Shown here: positions 1-4,617 of the stretch, in pieces
Layout: every line of letters begins with the position of its first letter
Position numbering within the stretch: the first letter of the stretch is position 1
Source of the DNA: Burkholderiales bacterium
Lineage (GTDB): Bacteria; Pseudomonadota; Gammaproteobacteria; Burkholderiales; SG8-39
DNA: 5,156 nucleotides
Reading direction: 5' to 3'
NCBI GenBank assembly: GCA_017880745.1
Contig: JADGRR010000612.1
Coordinates: forward strand, 1 to 5,156
Made by a program: the position numbers and the translations under genes
The notes under the pieces: generated by a model
Databases searched by the model: none
Told to the model about the DNA's origin: nothing
What the model saw: only the letters and a program-made list of their open reading frames with translations

Positions 1-1
1 C

Positions 2-412
2 ATCCATTACCGCCTGGCCTACCAGGACGCAGCCCGGCCGCAGGCCTACGCCCAGAGCCGCTGGGTAATGGCGCCCGCGGCGCTGCTCAGCCAAAGACTG
101 CGCGCGAGCATGGCCAGAGCGAGCACGGCCGGAGTATTCGCGCCCACCGATGGCGCGCGCGCCGACTACACGCTGCGGCTGGAGTTGGAAGAGTTCAGCC
201 AGGTGTTCGATGCAGCGGACAAGAGCCGCGCCGTGGTGCGGCTGCGAGCCATTCTGATCCGCAACCGCGGCCTCGTGGCGCAACAAAGCTTCGGCATCGA
301 GCGGGCCGCGGCGACGCCCAACGCCGAGGGCGGGGTGCGGGCGCTGATCGCGGCGAGCGACGAAGCTGGCAACGACCTGATCGGCTGGCTGGCTGCACAT
401 ATGAAGAAATGA
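2..412 (+). CDS. ABC-type transport auxiliary lipoprotein (PqiC/YmbA-like), C-terminal 136 residues
   Basis: The reading frame is open from the left edge and stops at TGA 410-412, so the N-terminus, including any signal peptide and lipobox, lies outside the window. The visible part begins IHYRLAYQDAARPQAYAQSR and continues with W-V-M-A-P-A-A-L-L-S-Q-R-L. This resembles the conserved core of the ABC-transport auxiliary lipoprotein family (PF03886 type), in which a YxxSRW-like motif leads into a helix. A beta-strand-rich part (YTLRLELEEFSQVF, then an AVVRLRAILI strand) and a final amphipathic helix ending GWLAAHMKK follow. Members are periplasm-facing lipoproteins that work with MlaE/MlaF/MCE-type or Pqi-type lipid transporters; the partner genes would be upstream, unseen. 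The internal ATG at 68 is not the true start, because the homology-like sequence extends upstream of it. Family assignment is from motif recognition only. Confidence 0.8.
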   Translation: MHYRLAYQDAARPQAYAQSRWVMAPAALLSQRLRASMARASTAGVFAPTDGARADYTLRLELEEFSQVFDAADKSRAVVRLRAILIRNRGLVAQQSFGIERAAATPNAEGGVRALIAASDEAGNDLIGWLAAHMKK

Positions 413-435
413 TGGGTCCGCTGACGCGGGTCCAT
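412..435 (+). terminator. Hairpin directly after the lipoprotein stop codon, possible transcript end
   Basis: Arms 412-421 (ATGGGTCCGC) and 426-435 (GCGGGTCCAT) pair over 10 bp, with two G-T wobbles, around a TGAC tetraloop. The first base is the last base of the stop codon. No T-run follows (GTCCCC comes next), so it is not a classic intrinsic terminator. It could protect the 3' end or mark the boundary before the next gene at 486. The pairing is directly visible; the role is inference. Confidence 0.35.
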
Positions 436-485
436 GTCCCCACCTCGCCCATTGAACTAGCCGACCGAAGGAAGACGGAACCGAT

Positions 486-863
486 ATGATCAAGAGCCTG
501 GATCACCTGGTGCTGACCACGCGCGATGCCGAGAAGTGCATCGATTTCTACACCCGCGGCCTGGGGATGAAACTGGAAACCTTCGGCCAGGGGCGCAAGG
601 CGCTGCGTTTCGGCGAGCAGAAGATCAACCTCCACGACAAGAGCACGGTGACCGACGGCTATGCCGCGCATCCGACGCCGGGATCGCTGGACATCTGTTT
701 CCTCGCCGACCGGCCGCTGGATGAGGTGATAGCGCAGTTGCGCGAGGCGAATATTCCGATCGAGCTCGGGCCGGTAAAGCGCACCGGCGCGCGCTTTCCC
801 CTGCGTTCGGTCTACGTCCGCGATCCGGACCAGAACCTGATCGAGATTTCGGAACCAGGTTGA
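486..863 (+). CDS. VOC family protein (glyoxalase/dioxygenase fold, STM3117-like)
   Basis: A 125-residue protein of the single-module vicinal-oxygen-chelate family, whose members dimerise to form metal sites and catalyse isomerisation, ring cleavage or thiol addition. It starts IKSLDHLVLTT, then FYTRGLGM at about 21-28, RKALRFGEQKINLH at 37-50, and SVYVRDPDQNLIEIS at 108-122. Likely metal ligands are H7, H50 and E120, the standard VOC positions, so the site looks intact. The pattern RKALRFG..KINLH with PTPGS.D.CF and RTGA resembles, from memory, the STM3117/virulence-protein-like subgroup, whose substrate is unclear. The ATG is preceded by a purine-rich GAAGGAAGACGGAA stretch at 467-480 that can serve as ribosome binding site. 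Length is normal for the family. It sits 73 bp after the lipoprotein gene and 80 bp before the aldehyde dehydrogenase gene; no functional link is evident. Fold is secure, substrate is not. Confidence 0.88.
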   Translation: MIKSLDHLVLTTRDAEKCIDFYTRGLGMKLETFGQGRKALRFGEQKINLHDKSTVTDGYAAHPTPGSLDICFLADRPLDEVIAQLREANIPIELGPVKRTGARFPLRSVYVRDPDQNLIEISEPG

Positions 864-943
864 ACGGGCGCTGCGCCAATGCGCACAAACGCTGATTGGG
901 CTGGTGTTCCGCGCGTGGCCTCGTTCTTTTGTGGAGCTCGCCT

Positions 944-2521
944 ATGAGTGCGACGAGTAATTTCAAGCTGACCTATTCCACCATGTTCGATCCGCCAGCG
1001 GAGCTGCATCAGCGCTTCGACCGCGCACTCGCGAAGATCAAGGCAGACCTGGGGCGCGAACATGCGATGCTCATCGGCGGCAGGGAGCGTTCGAGCAAGG
1101 ACAAGTTCGAAGTGCGCAGCCCGATTGACCGCGACTGGCTGCTGGGTGTGTTCCAGCAGGGCGGCGCCGACGACGTCGACGCCGCCGTCGCCGCGGCGCG
1201 CGCGGCATTCCCGCCCTGGGCCACAACACCCTGGCAGGAGCGCGTGCGCTTGCTGCGCCGTGCAGCACACTTGATCGAGGAGCGCGTCTACGACATCGGC
1301 GCGGCGCTGGCGCTGGAAGTGGGAAAGAACCGCGTGGAGTCGCTGGGGGAGGTGCAGGAAACCGCGGATCTCATCGCCTGGTATTGCGCACAGATGGAAG
1401 CGAACCAGGGGTACGACCGCATCCTGCCGCAGGATCCGCTCAAGGCTCACGTCAGCCGCAACCGCAGCGTGCTCAAGCCCTACGGCGTGTGGGCGGTGAT
1501 CGCGCCGTTCAATTTTCCGTTCGCGCTCGCCGGTGGGCCGATAGGCGCGGCGCTGGTTGCCGGCAATAGCGTGGTGTTCAAGGTCGCGAGCGATACCGCC
1601 TGGAGCGGCCGGCTGCTGGCAGAGGTGTTTCGCGACGCGGGACTGCCGGATGGCGTGTGCAATTACGTCACCGGCGGCGGAGCGACGGCGGGCGAGAGTC
1701 TTATCGGGCACAAAGGTGTTGCTGGCGTCACCTTTACCGGTTCCCACGAAGTCGGCATGCACATCTATCGCAGCTTCGCGCAAAGTCCCTGGCCGCGGCC
1801 ATGCATCGCCGAGATGGGCGGCAAGAACGCCACCATTGTCTCGCGCCATGCCGATCTGGACCGCGCCGCCACCGGCATCGTGCGCTCGGCCTTCGGCCTC
1901 TCTGGCCAGAAATGCTCGGCCTGCTCGCGCGTCTATGTAGAGCGGCCCGTTGCCGCGGCGCTGCGCGAGCGGCTCACGGCGCTGACCGAGGCGCTCGCGA
2001 TCGGCGATCCCACCGAAAAAGCGAACTGGATGGGACCGGTAATCAATGCATCGGCCTATGGCCGCTACCAGAAGTGCGTGGACCATCTCGTCAGCCATGG
2101 CCAGGTCCTGACCGGCGGCAGGCGACTCGTCGACGAAGGGCTGGCCAAGGGCTATTTTTGCGCGCCCACGGTCGCCACCGCGGCGCTCGACTACCGGCTG
2201 TGGCGGGAGGAGAAGTTCGTACCCATCGTGCTCGTGGGCGAGGTCGAATCGGTGGACGCCGCGATTGCGCATGCCAACGCTTCCGAATATGGGCTGACGG
2301 CGGGTTTTTACGGGAGCACCGGCGAGATCGATGACTTTTTGGCGCGCATCGAGGCCGGTGTCACCTACGTCAATCGGCCTCAGGGCGCGACCACCGGGGC
2401 CTGGCCCGGCTATCAGCCCTTCGGCGGCTGGAAGGCTTCGGGCTCGACGGGCAAGGCGATCGGCTCGTTCTACTACGTGCAGCAATATATGCGCGAGCAG
2501 TCGCAGACGGTGGTCGACTAA
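944..2521 (+). CDS. NAD(P)+-dependent aldehyde dehydrogenase, P5C dehydrogenase-like
   Basis: A 525-residue cytosolic-type aldehyde dehydrogenase that oxidises an aldehyde to the acid. Start ATG 944 is chosen because GGAG (932-935) lies 8 bases upstream; the frame is open back to 896 but without a better signal. Visible landmarks: APFNFPF with oxyanion N190; VVFK with cofactor-binding K213; cofactor loop FTGSHEVG (264-271); EMGGKN with general-base E290; GQKCSACSR with nucleophile C324; E423 and F425 in the nicotinamide-binding segment; and a C-terminal QPFGGWKASG. The spacings N190-K213 (23) and E290-C324 (34) match classical ALDHs. The AEMGGKN and GQKCSA motifs and the long N-terminal segment resemble L-glutamate-gamma-semialdehyde (1-pyrroline-5-carboxylate) dehydrogenases. 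No proline-catabolism gene is nearby, so the substrate is unproven. Odd point: the usual EExFGP motif reads EEKFVP (422-427). No membrane segment or signal peptide. Confidence 0.93.
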   Translation: MSATSNFKLTYSTMFDPPAELHQRFDRALAKIKADLGREHAMLIGGRERSSKDKFEVRSPIDRDWLLGVFQQGGADDVDAAVAAARAAFPPWATTPWQERVRLLRRAAHLIEERVYDIGAALALEVGKNRVESLGEVQETADLIAWYCAQMEANQGYDRILPQDPLKAHVSRNRSVLKPYGVWAVIAPFNFPFALAGGPIGAALVAGNSVVFKVASDTAWSGRLLAEVFRDAGLPDGVCNYVTGGGATAGESLIGHKGVAGVTFTGSHEVGMHIYRSFAQSPWPRPCIAEMGGKNATIVSRHADLDRAATGIVRSAFGLSGQKCSACSRVYVERPVAAALRERLTALTEALAIGDPTEKANWMGPVINASAYGRYQKCVDHLVSHGQVLTGGRRLVDEGLAKGYFCAPTVATAALDYRLWREEKFVPIVLVGEVESVDAAIAHANASEYGLTAGFYGSTGEIDDFLARIEAGVTYVNRPQGATTGAWPGYQPFGGWKASGSTGKAIGSFYYVQQYMREQSQTVVD

Positions 2522-2539
2522 GGCCTTGCCGAGCTTCGC

Positions 2540-2612
2540 TTGCGCGCTGCGCGCGCCGACCGTGTTTTTGGTACGGATAAGAAGCGCATCCGTACCGAAA
2601 AAAAGATTATGG
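2540..2612. repeat. 73-bp palindromic repeat, copy 1 (degenerate hairpin)
   Basis: This copy begins 19 bases after the aldehyde dehydrogenase stop. It has an 18-bp G+C-rich leader (2540-2557, TTGCGCGCTGCGCGCGCC, itself a mini-hairpin GCGCG-CTG-CGCGC), a 51-nt hairpin block (2558-2608) and a trailing ATGG. Aligned without gaps to copy 2 (2785-2857), I count 62 of 73 identical positions; the leader is identical. The hairpin keeps a perfect 9-bp core, GGTACGGAT (2570-2578) with ATCCGTACC (2588-2596), around a 9-nt loop. The outer arm has decayed to a mixture of pairs, wobbles and mismatches. A T5 run precedes the stem and A7 follows it, so it is not an intrinsic terminator on either strand. Confidence 0.85.
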
Positions 2613-2647
2613 CTAACACCAGGCGGGGCGTAGGGGTTTTTTTACAA

Positions 2648-2698
2648 GATCGCCGATTATGTGCGGATGTGTTTTTCATCCGCACATAATCGACGATC
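2648..2698. repeat. 51-nt inverted repeat (22-position arms, one mismatch), related core to the 73-bp repeats
   Basis: Arms 2648-2669 and 2677-2698 pair at 21 of 22 positions. The inner 16 bp (2654-2669 with 2677-2692) are perfect, followed by a C-A mismatch (2653/2693) and five more pairs. The loop is 7 nt (TGTTTTT). Total length, 51 nt, equals the hairpin block of the two 73-bp repeats. It shares the loop-proximal core GTGCGGATG/CATCCGCAC, against GTACGGAT/ATCCGTAC in the others, while its outer arm is different in sequence yet still paired. It lacks the G+C-rich leader of the 73-bp copies. No T-run follows the stem, so terminator function is unlikely. Confidence 0.85.
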
Positions 2699-2699
2699 C

Positions 2700-2723
2700 G
2701 CGCGGACGGGCCGCCGTCCGTGC
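2700..2723. repeat. Short G+C-rich hairpin next to the 51-nt inverted repeat
   Basis: CGGACGG (2703-2709) and CCGTCCG (2714-2720) pair perfectly around a GCCG tetraloop. Three more pairs, one of them G-T, extend the stem to 10 bp (2700-2709 with 2714-2723). It begins one base after the preceding 51-nt inverted repeat. The pairing is seen directly; no function can be assigned. Confidence 0.6.
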
Positions 2724-2784
2724 AAGTTCGATCGCCGCAGCTCGATGTGTTGTCCTAGGTCGATCGATCCTGACGTCGCGGCCA

Positions 2785-2857
2785 TTGCGCGCTGCGCGCG
2801 CCAACCATGTTCTTGGTACGGATGAAAAGCGTATCCGTACCAAGAACATGGTTATGG
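2785..2857. repeat. 73-bp palindromic repeat, copy 2 (perfect 21-bp hairpin)
   Basis: Same layout as copy 1 (2540-2612): the identical 18-bp G+C-rich leader (2785-2802), then a hairpin with perfectly complementary 21-bp arms (2803-2823 and 2833-2853), a 9-nt loop (2824-2832, GAAAAGCGT), and trailing ATGG. Direct orientation with copy 1; the two copies bracket 172 bp (2613-2784) that hold two other hairpins. The stem ends 23 bases before the AGGAGG of the methyltransferase gene, so if transcribed it would form a strong stem in that mRNA leader. I do not recognise a named REP, BIME or MITE family in it. Confidence 0.88.
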
Positions 2858-2876
2858 ATAAAAGCAAGACCGGTTC

Positions 2877-2882
2877 AGGAGG
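2877..2882 (+). promoter_or_regulatory. Strong ribosome binding site (AGGAGG) that decides the methyltransferase start
   Basis: AGGAGG lies 6 bases before GTG 2889 but 12 bases before the in-frame ATG 2895. The spacing favours GTG as the initiator. It is the best Shine-Dalgarno match among the genes in this window. Confidence 0.75.
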
Positions 2883-2888
2883 AAACAA

Positions 2889-3455
2889 GTGACGATGCAA
2901 CTCCATCAGCATGACCAGCTAACCCCGTCGGCATGGGTGTGCCGCTTTGCGCGCCTGATCGCGACGGGCGGCGCGGTGCTCGACCTCGCCTGCGGCCAGG
3001 GACGGCATGCGCGCTATCTGGCCGGACTGGGCTGCCGTGTCGAGGCGGTGGACCGCGACAGCGCGGCCCTGGCCGCGCTTGCCGGGGTGGCCGGGATCTC
3101 GACCCGCTGCGCCGACCTGGAACGCTCACCCTGGCCTTTCGACGCGACCCGGTTCGACGCTATCGTCGTCGCCAATTACCTGCACCGCCCCCTTGTCGCC
3201 GCGCTGCTGGACGCATTGCGCCCTGGAGGGGTTTTCATCTACGAAACCTTCGCCGCAGGAAACGAAAAGCTCGGACGCCCGTCTAATCCGGAGTTTCTGC
3301 TGCGTCCGGGCGAGTTGCTGCAATGGGTGGAGGGCCGATTCAACGTTCTCGCTTTCGAGCAGGGCATGGTCGAGCAGCCGAAGCCGGCGGTGATACAGCG
3401 TATTTGCGCAGTACGCCGCGAAGTGGAGGTCTGCAGGCTGGATTTTTCGCCTTAG
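2889..3455 (+). CDS. Class I SAM-dependent methyltransferase, TehB/UbiE-like small Rossmann protein
   Basis: A 188-residue protein made almost wholly of a Rossmann-fold methyltransferase domain, which moves a methyl group from S-adenosylmethionine to an unknown acceptor. Motif I is VLDLACGQGRHARYL (30-44), with the D-x-A-C-G-x-G SAM loop. The acidic end of strand 2 is VEAVDRD, D55 being the expected ribose contact. CADLE (74-78) gives an adenine-contact D76. Motif IV is FDAIVVANYLHRP (89-101), and LRPGGVFIYETFA follows as post-motif III. No DNA- or RNA-methyltransferase catalytic motif (such as NPPY) is present, which points to a small-molecule or protein acceptor. It starts at GTG with AGGAGG 6 bases upstream. 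It lies between the palindrome patch and a candidate RNA region. From memory, a small methyltransferase precedes dapA in many betaproteobacteria, but the T8 tract downstream suggests it is not simply co-transcribed with dapA here. Acceptor unknown. Confidence 0.9.
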   Translation: MTMQLHQHDQLTPSAWVCRFARLIATGGAVLDLACGQGRHARYLAGLGCRVEAVDRDSAALAALAGVAGISTRCADLERSPWPFDATRFDAIVVANYLHRPLVAALLDALRPGGVFIYETFAAGNEKLGRPSNPEFLLRPGELLQWVEGRFNVLAFEQGMVEQPKPAVIQRICAVRREVEVCRLDFSP

Positions 3456-3644
3456 GGTCGGTCTGAACAAGGGGGCTACGCCGCCTTGTTCCCCAAGGTG
3501 GGAGACCGAAGGTCAGGACCACCCGAAGAGGCGGGGACTTTCCCCTCAAGGGGGATCCATACCTTCGGGGCGTAGATCCCCCAAATCAGCGGAAGCTCCA
3601 ATTGCATCACGGACTTAGTCAGAGCGTCCCCAGCTGTTTTTTTT
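3456..3644 (+). ncRNA. Candidate structured RNA (three-way junction plus hairpins, ends in T8)
   Basis: No gene is seen between the methyltransferase stop and dapA, but pairing is dense. P1: 3459-3464 (CGGTCT) with 3503-3508 (AGACCG). P2: GAACAAGG (3465-3472) with CCTTGTTC (3484-3491), extended by GGC/GCC after a mismatch. P3: CCCA (3492-3495) with TGGG (3499-3502). These abut with no unpaired base at the junction. Next come GGGGA-CTT-TCCCC (3533-3545) and a perfect 8-bp stem GGGGGATC (3550-3557) with GATCCCCC (3575-3582), whose loop holds C-TTCG-G (3563-3568). A T8 run (3637-3644) would end the transcript on this strand; the opposite strand has no such run. It could be a small RNA, a 3'-UTR structure or a palindromic repeat element. 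No Rfam family was recognised, and expression is unproven. Confidence 0.45.
3583..3644 (+). terminator. Possible Rho-independent terminator with T8 tract
   Basis: Eight Ts at 3637-3644 directly follow GCTG (3633-3636), which can pair with CAGC (3587-3590). AAA (3583-3585) can extend this stem with part of the T tract. A smaller hairpin GGAC/GTCC (3611-3614 with 3626-3629) lies inside. The stem is weaker and more open than in a textbook terminator, so the call rests mostly on the T tract and its position 58 bases before dapA. Confidence 0.4.
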
Positions 3645-3668
3645 GTGCCGGCGGCGAGGCTAATGCGT

Positions 3669-3674
3669 TAAAAT
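3669..3674 (+). promoter_or_regulatory. dapA: Possible -10 element of a dapA promoter
   Basis: TAAAAT matches the sigma-70 -10 consensus TATAAT at 5 of 6 bases and lies 28 bases before the dapA ATG, just after the T8 tract. No convincing -35 box is seen 16-18 bases upstream: the region reads TGCCGG, a poor match. If real, the promoter is weak or helped by an activator. The ribosome binding site of dapA is probably GGGA (3691-3694), 8 bases before the start. Confidence 0.35.
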
Positions 3675-3702
3675 CGAACATTTTCCTAATGGGACAGTTC
3701 AT

Positions 3703-4617
3703 ATGTTGACCGGCAGCCTGGTTGCCATTGTCACCCCGATGCTCGAAGACGGGTCGCTGGACCTCGCCCGCTTCAAGAGTCTGATCGATTGGCATGTCGC
3801 CGAGGGCACGCAGGGCATCGTCGTCGTAGGTACCACCGGTGAATCTCCCACGGTCGATTTCGACGAACACAAGGAACTGATCCGCGTCGCCGTCGAGCAT
3901 GCAGCAGGACGCATCCCCGTGATCGCCGGTACCGGCGCCAATTCCACCGCCGAGGCGATCGAGTTGTCCGAGTCAGCCAAAAAATCGGGCGCGCAATACA
4001 GCCTGTCGGTCGTGCCGTACTACAACAAGCCCACGCAGGAAGGCATGTACCGGCATTTTCGTGCCATCGCCGAGGCCGTGGATCTGCCGCTGATCCTGTA
4101 CAACGTTCCCGGCCGCACGGTTGCCGACCTGCAAAACGATACCGTGCTGCGCCTGGCCGAGATTGCCAACATCGTCGGCATCAAGGACGCCACCGCGAGC
4201 ATGGAGCGCGGCAGCGATCTGCTGCGGCGTGCACCCGGGGCTTTCGCAGTCTACAGCGGCGAGGACGCCACGGGCCTGCCGCTGATGCTGATGGGGGGGC
4301 GCGGCGTGATCTCGGTAACCGCAAACGTCGCACCGCGGCTGATGCGAGAAATGTGCGCTGCGGCCTTGTGCGGCGACATCACCCGGGCGCGCGCGGCCAA
4401 CGACCGTCTGTTGGGCCTGCACACCAAGCTGTTCGTCGAGGCCAATCCGATTCCGGTGAAATGGGCGCTGGCGCAGATGGGGCTGATCGAGCCCGGCATC
4501 CGTCTGCCGCTGGTGCCGCTGTCGGCGAATTTTCATGAGGTAGTCAGGGAAGCCATGCGCCAGGCCGGCATACAAGTAAAAGGTGGCCTGCGTTTAGTCG
4601 AGGGTAAAGCCGTATGA
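3703..4617 (+). CDS. dapA: 4-hydroxy-tetrahydrodipicolinate synthase
   Basis: Condenses pyruvate with L-aspartate-4-semialdehyde, the first committed step of the diaminopimelate/lysine pathway, in the cytosol. A TIM-barrel protein of 304 residues. All active-site residues fall at the E. coli DapA numbers: T44 and T45 in VGTTGES, Y107 in PYYNKP, Y133 and R138 in LYNVPGRT, and Schiff-base K161 in GIKDAT. GGRGVISVTANVAPR and LFVEANPIPVKWA are also family hallmarks. At the lysine feedback site S48, H56, N80, E84 and Y106 are kept, while E. coli A49 and H53 are P and F here, so lysine inhibition is possible but may be altered. Start ATG 3703 gives an N-terminus (MLTGSLVAIVTPM) aligning with E. coli. 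The C-terminus is about 12 residues longer than the usual 292, and this tail encodes the ribosome binding site of bamC, whose ATG overlaps the stop. Confidence 0.97.
   Translation: MLTGSLVAIVTPMLEDGSLDLARFKSLIDWHVAEGTQGIVVVGTTGESPTVDFDEHKELIRVAVEHAAGRIPVIAGTGANSTAEAIELSESAKKSGAQYSLSVVPYYNKPTQEGMYRHFRAIAEAVDLPLILYNVPGRTVADLQNDTVLRLAEIANIVGIKDATASMERGSDLLRRAPGAFAVYSGEDATGLPLMLMGGRGVISVTANVAPRLMREMCAAALCGDITRARAANDRLLGLHTKLFVEANPIPVKWALAQMGLIEPGIRLPLVPLSANFHEVVREAMRQAGIQVKGGLRLVEGKAV

Noticed and set aside
1657..2334. A 225-codon + strand frame inside the aldehyde dehydrogenase gene
   Set aside because: Out-of-frame shadow of the real gene; Arg/His-rich translation with no domain pattern.
812..2485. 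A 557-codon open frame on the minus strand
   Set aside because: It lies opposite the aldehyde dehydrogenase gene, whose motifs are unmistakable. Long antisense frames are common in high-G+C genes, and its protein is rich in Arg, Ala and His with no recognisable domain.
2633..2643. GGGG followed by T7 as an intrinsic terminator for the aldehyde dehydrogenase gene
   Set aside because: Only a weak, mismatched stem (AACACC with GGGGTT) can be drawn before the T-run, so a terminator call is not supported.
2540..2857. CRISPR array
   Set aside because: Only two long repeats 172 bp apart, with internal hairpins in the spacer; no regular repeat-spacer periodicity.
2659..2892. A 77-codon + strand frame through the palindrome patch (and its minus-strand partner at 2676-2912)
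   Set aside because: It starts inside the 51-nt inverted repeat and is made largely of translated hairpins, with no ribosome binding site or protein family resemblance. The region is better explained as non-coding repeats.
3340..3549. Minus-strand frame across the end of the methyltransferase gene and the following intergenic region
   Set aside because: No start signal or family resemblance; it covers the strongly paired region proposed as RNA or repeat.
3473..3660. A known RNA such as 4.5S/SRP RNA, 6S RNA or a lysine riboswitch upstream of dapA
   Set aside because: The GGTCAGGACC stretch (3511-3520) only loosely resembles the SRP RNA motif and the GGAAGGAGCA-type loop is absent. No lysine riboswitch core or 6S bubble is recognisable.
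4293..4299. Seven-G run in dapA as a phase-variation site
   Set aside because: It encodes the conserved Gly-Gly of the MGGRGVIS motif and the frame is intact on both sides; seven bases in an essential gene is more likely codon choice than a switch.
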